A DNA stretch of 33,348 nucleotides from Planctomycetota bacterium (GCA_026692905.1 JAPLNL010000093.1:1-33348); one strand, 5' to 3'; numbered from the stretch's first letter, positions 18,801 to 25,937 are shown. The notes: generated by a model from the sequence alone, not told the origin. Made by a program: numbers and translations.

Positions 18801-19211
18801 ATTCTCGTCATTCTCCAGGTACTCCGTGAACGTCTTCCCAGAGAACAGGTAGCGGCCGCTAGGTACATCGCGACGGGGAGTATATATGTTGCATCGACAG
18901 CAGAAGTATTCATTCAAGGGATATCGGCGGCACCGTGGCTCCCTATTGTTTTGGCAGGTCTTTCCATCGGTGGGATTTTTGCTGGGATCGCCTTGCGTAT
19001 TCGAGCGATACTTTGGCTTGGACTGATGTTTCTGTGCGTGGCCATGTTTACCGTGATTTGGCACGCGGCAGTCGATTTGGCCCAGACATGGGTGTGGTAT
19101 GTCAGCGGAATTGTGATGGGGATTTTGATACTAACGATGTTCGCGCTTTTTGAGAAACGTCGTGAGCAGTTAAAGGGGTTGGTCTCGAAGCTGCAAACTT
19201 GGGACGATTAG
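12852..19211 (+). CDS. Giant polytopic membrane protein with N-terminal zinc ribbon
   Basis: The function is not recognised. The 2119-residue product starts with one hydrophobic segment (residues 4-33). A CxxC-x10-CxxC zinc ribbon follows (Cys 41, 44, 55, 58), then a Pro/Ala/Ser-rich, probably disordered linker to about residue 245. Next comes a first membrane block opening with WGELAGGLLILCCSTALVLSFW, which recalls DUF2157-type domains. The remaining roughly 1850 residues are almost entirely hydrophobic helices with short loops, on the order of 50 membrane spans. One longer hydrophilic loop sits near residues 900-960. The end is cytoplasm-like (FEKRREQLKGLVSK). It is about five times longer than usual DUF2157/DUF2339 proteins. 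The ATG at 12852 is preferred; a TTG at 12801 is in frame. It has no operon partner. Confidence 0.8.
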   Translation: MAQLPFVLFGFLIFLLVWAATGHGIWLLCVSLLRGIKKRSCPECREQLAGSDKACRKCGWTSRPVSRSTATRVCQFALNAAYERGIIDRESLDRGTAALQQLDQSPSGEARAGSASPTLTLPPGTFLHPMNDGRPADVEATEGTLNPVALAATTSDDPTLVDAMLVPNRDIPYGAPLASISDSSGVSPNNSAAPEFPPVLGPAAWPQPPQPHALDRDYLAPPKPAAPRMAKIKQTWGKWLNAFMEEKNIQWGELAGGLLILCCSTALVLSFWEHIASRPWLKFSIFTGINAAILGLGLNACHRWKLPTTSRGILMIGLLLLPLNFLAFAIFTLGAPWDWWTVIGECLSLGLLGCLAWFAAKVVTPQSEAITTATVVGFAIANLLVRRLVDAESGTLFLSVCAFALVSFYVLCMLIGKRSLFSSERFETNALFRLLGLGSFGFLIAFGLLLGCSRTPLLSIHYLSPLFWIAAIPSLVYSMSIGHRAPQKSQLLLASILLGSFAMGFACFGLVLAWPMPLLMVASLIGVGVLVAFIAKEIQSPKLGFVWYMIGGCVAVIGWHVARGHVALLNEDWQPMLRGLASADTGFVLVAWSAVCLALSAMLSKLDRTVFGLVALKSGGLTGIVGTILLTVFGFGRHEYATSVALIYLIYAIVMIVVSSVRGLMFLDVMAGVFVVAACFQGIVFGWLQEAGILASTYWSLTAAALILIVAQSARKSMLGISWRKQTTAHEPLAVWYRGIAILDLAIALLWLVMSESGAARPEFLLIGVREIVLLAAIWVAISWLASKAVDWSVAQLLGMTAGLVWVHHYAKTQSWYEQNPYGFVHPLSLQLDIAWIAIFASLGLLAVAIVERWESRLQAADASPSRFKRMRQRFIALNDYSIAPWLSMLALFGFVCLAYYGAAPGSVQELMPRDGLTGTQSVQFEVAGETVTRLVPDIAELEFAALPHRMVGWNTESIASGLAGLPRMFWLWFTLCLSLAVGNWSQPSRLRSCGLVICILSIAIPLATRWESDIAVASALRWTTSLAFGMGCFVLCGWYVVRASKETSTPENLTMRFDSYFATLVASLLIPLILLGVVVIVATIPHFMFDSTGVVVSICTGLLAVCGAAVFLLASRSSVKFGAGKYGITATVMLVAPFLAWFVLQIVLALVAHPFTGPNGNSIFIRIGLASSYTIPISILAIGLIANSVVRRSPVMAFASCLVLLLSGLAGFMLTFKSEGLKPTAWVGLLATLTIISGGFALVWNWYSQRKPLGWLSRIASTANLEEGRNLWRGNLLQIANGFLGASVCLTAILIFISGTILNRLEVFALLGVVSLGVAFAADWYTTKETMWHWWFVAVSFLTSGCLAGVASNATLAIELPCVVLLGSGAIMAWLVAKPAKAIEGGLMGTVGERIAMSLPLVQSFFLALRMLPIGNSELHASSILVAVSAISLIIGWRTGRFGFGVGAIVAAQTAALVHTSSAWGGTTPGNPIVNTLLLQISTAILMSFFCSLAGFATSMRFLHGAAICLLAVMSAVWYLVSLNALLEPFSAWYYAFAILVALVGSISRYWTRPTKVTDLMVYVSALCSVILFFQFVHAAPKELHWISTLGFAAFCLASSFVWRASDRILDDVNRTKLLPALAARSSSMVVIVANTLLAFGVVGLAIAAQFFCESQPLRLASSQAIMAVAFAIGLLARYKDDRLNVKDGIDVDDGSRIMRFVALIFGVIAAVALGWHFDSIENINVLNRLSYASLSTALMGMVYGYALIKWIGLSERWCDAALSLMPYLLGAAAVGVCVVLVSEWSLGYEALHVRVSFAAIVCILLALIASIAASLAAALIPGRDPFGLTERGRTAYVYVSEALLVLLVMHIRLTMPWLFAGWVQAIWPLLIIGLAFVGLGVSEWSKRTKFRVLSEPLERSGMVLPILPLLTHWLVPSQVDYGISLLCASIAYASFGYLRKSMLYWGASVVTGNGALWYGLHNTDFRFVDHPQLWVIPPALSILVILQVLRERLPREQVAAARYIATGSIYVASTAEVFIQGISAAPWLPIVLAGLSIGGIFAGIALRIRAILWLGLMFLCVAMFTVIWHAAVDLAQTWVWYVSGIVMGILILTMFALFEKRREQLKGLVSKLQTWDD

Positions 19212-19277
19212 AACATTTTTGTTAATTACGTAGGCAGTTTTGTGTTGCTGATAGATAATCGTACTTGCCGCACGCTA

Positions 19278-19327
19278 CCTTCGCGGAGCAGCGAAGGGCG
19301 ACATTGTCGCTCGTCGCTCCGCGACGA
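19278..19327. repeat. Cluster of three perfect hairpins with alternative pairing
   Basis: CCTTCGC/GCGAAGG (19278-19297), GCGACA/TGTCGC (19298-19310) and TCGTCGC/GCGACGA (19311-19327) follow each other without gaps. TCGCGGAGC (19281-19289) can instead pair with GCTCCGCGA (19316-19324). It lies 66 bases after the giant gene and has no T-run, so it is more like a REP-type element than a terminator. Confidence 0.75.
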
Positions 19328-19480
19328 TTGCGTCCAAGCGACCTGGATTCTAGAACGTCAACGAGACAACCTAATTCTCGCTCCAAGCCGATATCAATTT
19401 CCAAGATAGGGCTCTTTGGCTTTGGGAATTGCCTGCCGGGAAAAAGTAATGCCCCTTTTGACAACGTATTGGACAAAATA

Positions 19481-19542
19481 GCAGGTTTCGTGAGAAATCT
19501 GCGGTCAATGTAGAACACCTGATTATTTCTCACGAAACCTGC
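19481..19542. repeat. 18-bp perfect inverted repeat
   Basis: GCAGGTTTCGTGAGAAAT (19481-19498) and ATTTCTCACGAAACCTGC (19525-19542) are exact reverse complements, 26 bases apart. A decayed third copy (TTTTCACGAAATTTGC) follows at about 19567. With the hairpin cluster it fills the 541-base gene-free stretch 19212-19752; I see no convincing gene there. Confidence 0.8.
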
Positions 19543-19752
19543 TTCCCACGGATGTTCTGAACACGATTTTTCACGAAATTTGCTACTTACGCGAGCCGAA
19601 AACTACGTCACTACTTTTCCTATTTGAACGAAGGTCGTTTGCGAGAATTGCCCAGTAGTTATAATGTCGCGCGTATTGAACCGTTAACTACCGCGCATAA
19701 AATTCGGTTTCTTTCCATCGTTGATGTTTCCCACCAAAAACACAGGCAAATC

Positions 19753-21003
19753 ATGGCAAAAAAGCACTTTACACTTCTGGCTCAGTTGGCTTTCGGTACG
19801 GTTTCTTTGATCTGTTTGACAGCTAATTCATCTGCCGCGGATTCTGTCACGCTTGGAAAAGCTGAGTTAACTCAAGGAATTCCGGGCTCCACCGCCTTGT
19901 CCGTGGCCGAAATCAAGAAATTTTTAGCCGATCCTGCCAACCACACCGAACTGCAAGTGAAATTGCCTGAAGGGCTCTCTGCAGGTGTCGATGCCCTTTA
20001 CATTCCCGCCGACAACCCTCTCACGAGAGCCAAAATCGAGTTGGGACGCCAACTTTACTTCGATAAGCGATTGTCGGGTGACAACACAGTGAGTTGCGCT
20101 GACTGCCATAGTCCCACGAATGGATACGGGGCAAACACCCAGTTTGGAGTTGGTGTTCGTGGCCAGACAGGCAACCGAAACTCGCCTGTTTCGTTCAATC
20201 GAATCTTGAGCAAGGTGCAGTTCTGGGATGGTCGAGCGGGCAGCCTTGAGGACCAAGCAGTCGGTCCGATCGCGAACCCCATCGAAATGGGGAACACTCA
20301 CGATGCTGTCGTCAAGATGTTGACCAGCAAAGAGGGCTATCGCATTCAGTTTGAGAAAGTATTCGGCAGTAAACCAAATATTGCAAACGTCGGTAAAGCT
20401 CTTGCCGCTTTTGAGCGAGTGCTGGTGACAGGACCAAGCCCGTATGACTACAACGAACCCGTACGCAGAATGCTTGAATCCTTTCCGGAAGAACTTTCCG
20501 ATTTGCCAGCCTTGAAAAAAGACGATCCCGAAATGTTCGCAAAATTCACGGCCTTCAAATCCGCAGCAGACGCTCACAAGATGAGCGATGAAGCAAAACG
20601 AGGACGCGATCTTTTCTTCAGCGCGAAATCGAATTGTTCCGCCTGTCACGTCGGTGCGAACTTCACCGACGAACTCTATCACAACTTGGGTGTCGGAATG
20701 GAATCAAAAGAACCTGACCTGGGACGCTTCACTCAAACCAAAGTTGAAAAGGACAAGGGGGCGTTCAAGACGCCGACGCTTCGCAATATTGCACAAAGCG
20801 GTCCTTACATGCACGACGGTAGCCAGAAGACTCTGGAAGAGGTCGTTGAGTGGTACGCAAAAGGTGGACATCCCAATCCCCATCTGAGCGACAAGATCAA
20901 GAAGCTGGACCTAACCGCTCAGGACAAGAAGGATTTGGTCGAGTTCATGAAATCGTTGACCGGACCTTTTCCAACCGTTGAGACAGGTCGGTTGCCTGAG
21001 TAG
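19753..21003 (+). CDS. Di-haem cytochrome c peroxidase (MauG/CcpA family)
   Basis: The 416 residues have a signal peptide (MAKKHFTLLAQLAFGTVSLICLT, cut near SSAAD) and two c-type haem sites: CADCH at residues 115-119 and CSACH at 295-299. Family landmarks are LGRQLYFDKRLSGDNTVSC, SFNRILSKVQFWDGRAGSLEDQA, PIANPIEMG, FKTPTLRNIAQSGPYMHDGS and a C-terminal LDLTAQDKKDLVEFMKSL. The protein is predicted to be periplasmic, reducing hydrogen peroxide or oxidising an unidentified partner. A region of about 45 residues between the two halves (NEPVRRMLESFPEELSDLPAL) is longer than in typical CcpA and may mark a planctomycete variant. The ATG at 19753 puts the signal peptide at the N-terminus; a frame back to 19624 is open but adds 43 residues unlike a signal. 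No operon partner is seen. Confidence 0.92.
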   Translation: MAKKHFTLLAQLAFGTVSLICLTANSSAADSVTLGKAELTQGIPGSTALSVAEIKKFLADPANHTELQVKLPEGLSAGVDALYIPADNPLTRAKIELGRQLYFDKRLSGDNTVSCADCHSPTNGYGANTQFGVGVRGQTGNRNSPVSFNRILSKVQFWDGRAGSLEDQAVGPIANPIEMGNTHDAVVKMLTSKEGYRIQFEKVFGSKPNIANVGKALAAFERVLVTGPSPYDYNEPVRRMLESFPEELSDLPALKKDDPEMFAKFTAFKSAADAHKMSDEAKRGRDLFFSAKSNCSACHVGANFTDELYHNLGVGMESKEPDLGRFTQTKVEKDKGAFKTPTLRNIAQSGPYMHDGSQKTLEEVVEWYAKGGHPNPHLSDKIKKLDLTAQDKKDLVEFMKSLTGPFPTVETGRLPE

Positions 21004-21022
21004 TTGACCTGCAGAGCCCGGG

Positions 21023-21344
21023 ATGGCGTTGATTTCAGATCTGTCTAGCGAGACGCTCAAACTGACGCGCCGTAGTCGTCTTAACTGCGGAGCAGTGGCA
21101 TTGGATAGCCACGGATGAGAGTCGCGAAGCGACAGCGCTGAATCTACGTTGGCCTGACGAACAACCTTGCATTTGGGTTGATGAATGTTTCATGGTCAAT
21201 TTCGGTCCTGCAGAGCTCGGAATCCATTGGTGCGGAGTACCTGGGATTACGTTCGCGTTGCGAAGTTTACGTCAGGCTGAAAAATTCCAACGCATTCGCT
21301 ATTCAATCGTAGACGGTGGACGGTTAAATCGTAGCGAAATCTAG
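21023..21344 (+). pseudogene. Decayed small gene, one frameshift
   Basis: An ATG at 21023 opens a frame that ends at 21118 (beginning MALISDLSSETLKLT). A second frame, open from 21066 to the TAG at 21342-21344, reads like real protein: AEQWHWIATDESREATALNL, then RWPDEQPCIWVDE and FRLR-like SLRQAEKFQRIRYS. It has no start codon of its own near its beginning. Joining the two frames near 21080-21100 by one frameshift gives a product of about 105 residues. No family is recognised. The stop lies in the first bases of the flanking repeat copy. This stretch is the main content of the 558-base space before DUF1501. Confidence 0.35.
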
Positions 21345-21564
21345 CATGACGATCAAACTAGTGAATCTACCCCCCCGATTCACTAGCTTGCGCGTCGTGC
21401 TAGGTTTTTAGAATCTACTCCCCGATTCACTAGCTTGCGCGTCGTGCTAGGTTTTTAGAATCTACTTCCCGATTCACTAGCTTGCGCGTCGTGCTAGGTT
21501 TTTAGAATCTACTTCCCGATTCACTAGCTTGCGCGTCGTGCTAGGTTTTTAGAATCTACTGCTA
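21341..21564. repeat. 47-bp tandem array of the CTAGC...GCTAG repeat
   Basis: Four units start at 21377, 21424, 21471 and 21518. Each contains the core CACTAGCTTGCGCGTCGTGC followed by TAGG, TTTTTAGAATCTACT and a short C-rich spacer. The units differ only in the spacer (CTCCCC or TTCCC types) and in the cut-off of the last copy. A decayed copy in the opposite orientation stands at 21341-21366. The core has inverted ends (CTAGC/GCTAG). The stop codon of the DUF1501 gene falls in the last few bases. Confidence 0.95.
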
Positions 21565-22827
21565 GGTTTTGAGGCCTAGCCCATCAAGCTTCGTATACTC
21601 GGACGCCAGAATTTGTTTGCTTGGCGTACCCAACCAATCTTCGATCAGCGTGGCGTACAGTCGTCGAAAATCGGTATGGTGCTTTAAGTCACCATCGTCC
21701 AGATCGCTCAGGCTGGGTTGTGATCCTATCCATGATCTCTCAAGTTTTGGGCCGGACAAGAAGGCTGGAGCTGCTGCTCCATGGTCGGTCCCCTGGCTTG
21801 CGTTTTCAGCAACACGACGTCCGAATTCACTGAAGGTCAAAACCATGATACGATCTTGCAAGCCAGCGCTGTTCAGTCGCTTATGAAAAGCACTTAAGGC
21901 TTCCGACCACTGGCGCATCAGTCCTGCATGAGCCAGGAGTTGATTGGCATGCGTGTCGAATCCATCCAGCGTCACGTAGTAAACGCGAGTCTTAAGACCA
22001 GCCAGCAACAATCGCGATACCACCTTGAGCTTTTCTCCCAAATGCGAATCTGGAAAGTCGCCTGCGTTGTCAGGCGATGCAAGTGCTTTATCTAATCGTT
22101 CGCTCGCGTGCATGGCAGCCGAAGTGCTCGCGGAAACAAAATCGAGCAAGCTGTTCTCAGATGTGACCGCCGTTTTTCGTTGAGGTTCCATTTCTTCTTT
22201 GCTTGCCATGTTTCCCTCGGGCTTACCCTTCCATCGAAGCTGATCGATCGAGGACAAAGACGGAGTTTGAACACCGCGAGCCACCAACGCAAGCGGTAAC
22301 TGTTCACTTCCCAAATGAAGCCCCAACGAATCGGTTGCTTCGGGATTGTCGAACTGACTGCTTTGTGAAAAATAGCGTCCCAACCAACCTTCGGTCCCCC
22401 GCGCTTCTTTCCGTTGACACGAATGCCAGATATCCATCGATTCAAAGTGGGATCGATTGGGGTTCGGATAGCCAATCCCTTGCAGCACGCAAAACTGCTT
22501 GTTTTCGATCAGGTCGGCCACTCCTCTCAACGATGGATGCAGTCCGATGTCTGTATTAAGCTTGAGAACTTCGCCTTTCGGAATTGCAAGCTTCGGCCTC
22601 GTCTTGTAATAGAGGTCATTGGAATAAGGGACAACCGTATTAAGCCCGTCATTGCCGCCCGATAGCTGAATGACCACCAGCACCCTCTCTTGATTAGTCG
22701 GTTGCGTGTTCAAGCTGGCGGCGAGAGAATGCATCCAGCCATGTGGAGCAGCCGAACCGATGGCCAAAGCAGCTGCACCTTGAAGGCTAGAATAGGTAAA
22801 CTTTCGGCGATTGATGCGATGGTTCAT
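21562..22827 (-). CDS. DUF1501 family exported protein
   Basis: The 421 residues match the DUF1501 (sulfatase-like fold) family frequent in planctomycetes. The N-terminus INRRKFTYSSLQGAAALAIG is Tat-like with a weak twin-Arg (NRRKF). It is followed by VLVVIQLSGGNDGLNTVVPY, IGYPNPNRSHFESMDIWHS, VMVLTFSEFGRR-type (IMVLTFSEFGRRV), TDHGAAAPAF and a final DFRRLYATLIEDWLG. The biochemical role of the family is unsettled. It is always seen with a DUF1800 or DUF1553 partner, and here the DUF1800 gene ends 21 bases upstream, so the two form an operon and probably act together in the periplasm. The 3' end touches the 47-bp repeat array. No SD is seen before the ATG at 22827. Confidence 0.93.
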   Translation of the reverse strand: MNHRINRRKFTYSSLQGAAALAIGSAAPHGWMHSLAASLNTQPTNQERVLVVIQLSGGNDGLNTVVPYSNDLYYKTRPKLAIPKGEVLKLNTDIGLHPSLRGVADLIENKQFCVLQGIGYPNPNRSHFESMDIWHSCQRKEARGTEGWLGRYFSQSSQFDNPEATDSLGLHLGSEQLPLALVARGVQTPSLSSIDQLRWKGKPEGNMASKEEMEPQRKTAVTSENSLLDFVSASTSAAMHASERLDKALASPDNAGDFPDSHLGEKLKVVSRLLLAGLKTRVYYVTLDGFDTHANQLLAHAGLMRQWSEALSAFHKRLNSAGLQDRIMVLTFSEFGRRVAENASQGTDHGAAAPAFLSGPKLERSWIGSQPSLSDLDDGDLKHHTDFRRLYATLIEDWLGTPSKQILASEYTKLDGLGLKT

Positions 22828-22848
22828 GATTGGCGGATAGGATTAAAG

Positions 22849-24243
22849 TTATGACAAATGGATTTTTGGACGGCTTGCTAAGTAAATCATGGTTTGGCTA
22901 GCCCAGCGATCCAACGAGGTTGTGAAGGAACTAGCGATGTTCTCTTTCTCGGCAGCGTTTAATTCATCGGCAAAGAACTGTTTTGCAAACCAATTAGACA
23001 ATTGTGTTGAGTCTGAAACACCGTTTTTTGTAGCAAACTCCTGAAACTTCACGCGATCAAATCGGGTCGTTTCGTTCTGAATAAGTTCATAGATTAAGTT
23101 CGCTCGCCCCACGAGAGTCGAGGAGTTGATCCAGGCGCGGCCACCTTCCCAGCCTTTCACATTAGGCGGGTAAAGTACCGCTTGGCCAATCGTTTTCAAT
23201 CGATCCGACAGAAAACCTAGGTTCGTTGAACACTTGAGTGTTCGCATCCAGCCTACTGCTAACTCGACAGGCGAACGGACCTTGCGGCCGATGCTCCAGC
23301 CGCTCAACATCAATCGGCTACCTAGTATCATTTGCACAACACTCGCGATCGAGTAGTTGGTTTTTGCGAATCGGTCGGCAAGTGGCGCCAGAAACGCGTC
23401 GGTGGGCTCGGCATCTTCGGTTACGAAAAAGCGAAATAGTTTTCGAACAATAAATTTCGGCATGTGAGGACTTGCCAGAACACAATCGATGGCGGCTTCT
23501 CCCGACTCGATCGGAGGCTGTCCGAGTATCGTCTTCATCGAATCGTCATGCTGGCCCAGATTGAATCGAAACTGCTTTCTGCGAATTTCCCAGCCTGTGA
23601 AGCACTTGGCTAACTGTTGGACATCCGTCTCGGTGTAGTTGCCTTCTCCGAGGCAGAACAGCTCCATCAATTCGCGGGCGAAATTTTCGTTGGCGTGTGC
23701 TTTGCGATTCGTGACGCTATCCAAGTAGATCAGCATAGCGGGATCTTTCGCAATGCCCTGGGCCAAGTTGCGGAAATTTCCCAGAGCGTTTTCTCGCAGT
23801 AGTCGATTCTGCGTGTGCATCAATTCGACATCTAAGACCTTCTCAGCCCCGGTTGCAAAGTGACCATGCCAAAACAGGGTCATCTTTTCAATGAGCGGCG
23901 TCGGTGTGCTCAGCATGCGATGCAGCCACCATGATGCCAATTGCTTCATGTCGGAGGTGGCCAATACGGACTTTCCCAGTTCCGCAGAGTCCGTTTCGAA
24001 CGAGCCTGCCTCAAACGATGGTATCGGTTCGCCCCGAACCATCTTCGATACGATCTCATCCGGTTTCAATGCCATGGTGGCCTGCAATTGCTCGGCCGTA
24101 GCAGCAAAACCCGAGCGTCGATGGAGCAGCGCAGCTCGGCGGAGATCCCAAGGCTCCTCTTGCGATGGCTCCCAGGCTTGCCAAGCGATCGCAGGGTCGA
24201 TGTCATCAAGCCGCATCGTCGAGGGAATCTGTTTTGATATCAT
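22849..24243 (-). CDS. DUF1800 family protein
   Basis: The 464 residues are typical of DUF1800. Landmarks are LLHRRSGFAATAEQL near the start, WWLHRMLSTPTPLIEKMTLFWHGHFATG, NRLLRENALGNF, MLIYLDSVTNRKAHANENFARELMELFCLGEGNYTE, CFTGWEIRRKQF and PPNVKGWEGGRAWINSS. No signal peptide is obvious, although its partner DUF1501 is exported. The function of the family is unknown. The ATG at 24243 is the longest reading; an ATG nine codons later also suits the family. It is followed 21 bases later by DUF1501 and preceded 38 bases upstream by the ceramidase-like gene, so all three may be one transcript. Confidence 0.92.
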   Translation of the reverse strand: MISKQIPSTMRLDDIDPAIAWQAWEPSQEEPWDLRRAALLHRRSGFAATAEQLQATMALKPDEIVSKMVRGEPIPSFEAGSFETDSAELGKSVLATSDMKQLASWWLHRMLSTPTPLIEKMTLFWHGHFATGAEKVLDVELMHTQNRLLRENALGNFRNLAQGIAKDPAMLIYLDSVTNRKAHANENFARELMELFCLGEGNYTETDVQQLAKCFTGWEIRRKQFRFNLGQHDDSMKTILGQPPIESGEAAIDCVLASPHMPKFIVRKLFRFFVTEDAEPTDAFLAPLADRFAKTNYSIASVVQMILGSRLMLSGWSIGRKVRSPVELAVGWMRTLKCSTNLGFLSDRLKTIGQAVLYPPNVKGWEGGRAWINSSTLVGRANLIYELIQNETTRFDRVKFQEFATKNGVSDSTQLSNWFAKQFFADELNAAEKENIASSFTTSLDRWASQTMIYLASRPKIHLS

Positions 24244-24281
24244 GGTTCGGTTCTGCTTGAATTTGCGATGAGTCTTAGTAC

Positions 24282-25937
24282 TTACGGTGATTGCTCTTGA
24301 GGGCGGGGTTGCGTCATTACTCGGGTGGGCGAGGCCACCCCTGTAAACATCTTTGCAAAGTCAATTCCATTGAAAACCTTAGGGAGGGCGAGGCTCCTGC
24401 CGAGCCAACGGTGCAAAGGTTCGGCAGGAGCCTCACCCTCCCGAGCAATGAATGACTTAAGTAAACTCGTTGGAAACATGTTCTGAATCTCATAATGCTT
24501 GCGCAGCTGCTGAAGAGCTGAGTCGACGAGCATTTCGCCACTTCCCGCCGCACAGCGAGCTGAGACAACTTCGTAGTTGCCTTGCGCATACGCTTGTCGA
24601 GTCGGAACGTATCCGACCGAGCCGTTGGCTAGTTCGCTGATGGTCGTTGTATCAAAGGGCGAACCATCCTTGATCGCTAGGCCCAACTGAACGAATATCT
24701 CTCCTGGCAATGAAACCCAAGCAATCTCTTTACCGAGGGAAATCACTTGCACCTCGGCTTCGATGGGCTCGCCGTTTCTTGCATCGACGTCCAAGATTCG
24801 GAAGGCTTCGACCATTTCCATGAAGGGGGCGGGCTTGTCGCTATTGGCGCGTTCCGAAATGGACTTGGCCCATTCGATCCGCTCTTGGTTTGCGGCCTTG
24901 AGGCGATCGGACGAATCATTTGCCAGCGGCAGTTTGACCATTTGTTTGGTCGCATGCAGGCGAGTTCCGGTCGTCGGTTCGAGTTTGTTTATGCTTCGCA
25001 GCACAGAACCAGCCAATCGGGTCCCAATGCGTGCTGCTTCGGCGTGTCCCTTTTGGTCAAAGCCGTTTCGGACATCGATATGATTGACATCGCCGCAACA
25101 GCCGGTCGAGTATTGCAAGTGACATTTTTGGCCAAACACTCGACCTAAGGCTTGCTCAAGGGCAAAAGGCATATCGGCGCTCCATTGCGTTCCACCCACC
25201 GTATCGAGGTGAATGGAGAAGTTGCTCAAAAGCCCAATGAGTTCACGTTGCTGGTTATAAAAACCGACCATCGGCAATCGATCGTCCGTTGGCCCGGCTT
25301 CGCGAACGATGCGAGGATTGAGTTTTCCCGGATTCCAACCGACCGTACCATCCGTCATAAAGAATCGTCGGTTGAAGGCGAGCTGCGTTTCTTGACCGAT
25401 TGCATGTCGAACCGCGACTGGCTGTTTGGCCGCCGCCGCTTTGGCAACGCTTTCTGCGATTTTACTAGGCAACTCGAGCATGTATTGTTTGGTTTCGTCC
25501 GCATCATTGCCGAACCGGTTGTAGCGGGACGAATTTGGGTCGTACAAAACGGGGCCGGTGTGCGAGTGTGTCGCCGTGATGAGAACATGCTCGGGGGCAA
25601 GTCCGCTCTGCGACTTGATGATGCGGCGAGTCTCGTCGGTCAGCCAATGTGTGGTTGCAATCAAGTCGATGGAGATCAGTGCAATCGAGTTCTTGCCATC
25701 GTCCATCACCGTGGCTTTGGCCCAGAGCGGATCGTGCGTCTCCGTGGAAAGTCGTTTTCCGTAGTAGCCTGCCATGGGAGTCGGGCGAACGGGTGTGATG
25801 TCCACTTGTGCAAACCCAACATGGAGAAGGGGTATATCTTTGGGTTCGTTCGTTTGAGCCAAGACCGAGGCCAAGGGCAATATGAAATAACAACAAAAGG
25901 CAAACGGGACGGACTTGACAACAGGAGGCTTTGTCAT
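24282..25937 (-). CDS. Secreted neutral ceramidase-like protein with repeat-derived tail
   Basis: The 551 residues begin with a signal peptide (hydrophobic FAFCCYFILPLASVLA, cut near AQ). A neutral/alkaline ceramidase-like catalytic domain follows: VGFAQVDITPVRPTPMAGY, a conserved LISIDL, ITATHSHTGP (zinc-binding His region, about residues 120-130), FSIHLDTVGG and YSTGCCGDVNH. It ends with WVSLPGEIFVQLGLAI and GSVGYVPTRQAYAQGNYEV. Hydrolysis of an N-acyl or similar lipid outside the cytoplasm is plausible; many planctomycete homologues are uncharacterised. The homologous part stops around residue 498. The remaining residues start with REGEAPAEP and are encoded by palindromic repeat DNA (24382-24442) and its flank. 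It is the first gene of a probable unit with DUF1800 and DUF1501. Confidence 0.88.
   Translation of the reverse strand: MTKPPVVKSVPFAFCCYFILPLASVLAQTNEPKDIPLLHVGFAQVDITPVRPTPMAGYYGKRLSTETHDPLWAKATVMDDGKNSIALISIDLIATTHWLTDETRRIIKSQSGLAPEHVLITATHSHTGPVLYDPNSSRYNRFGNDADETKQYMLELPSKIAESVAKAAAAKQPVAVRHAIGQETQLAFNRRFFMTDGTVGWNPGKLNPRIVREAGPTDDRLPMVGFYNQQRELIGLLSNFSIHLDTVGGTQWSADMPFALEQALGRVFGQKCHLQYSTGCCGDVNHIDVRNGFDQKGHAEAARIGTRLAGSVLRSINKLEPTTGTRLHATKQMVKLPLANDSSDRLKAANQERIEWAKSISERANSDKPAPFMEMVEAFRILDVDARNGEPIEAEVQVISLGKEIAWVSLPGEIFVQLGLAIKDGSPFDTTTISELANGSVGYVPTRQAYAQGNYEVVSARCAAGSGEMLVDSALQQLRKHYEIQNMFPTSLLKSFIAREGEAPAEPLHRWLGRSLALPKVFNGIDFAKMFTGVASPTRVMTQPRPQEQSP
24323..24340. repeat. Small palindrome inside the ceramidase-like gene tail
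   Basis: GGGTGG (24323-24328) and CCACCC (24335-24340) form a 6-bp hairpin with loop GCGAGG. It encodes part of the unusual C-terminal tail (GVASPTRV) and is probably another inserted repeat. Confidence 0.5.
24382..24442. repeat. Palindromic repeat fused into a coding sequence
   Basis: Two 25-base arms, 24382-24406 and 24418-24442, are reverse complements at 23 of 25 positions with an 11-base loop. On the minus strand the first arm encodes EGEAPAEP. From memory, GEAPAEP tails of this kind recur in planctomycete proteins, which suggests a dispersed element rather than gene-specific sequence. Confidence 0.85.

Noticed and set aside
19222-19533. 103-residue minus-strand frame and an 82-residue plus-strand frame in the gap after the giant gene
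   Set aside because: Both run through the hairpin cluster and show no domain or SD.
21341-21564. Possible CRISPR array
   Set aside because: The 47-bp units are identical throughout with no unique spacers and there are no cas genes nearby.
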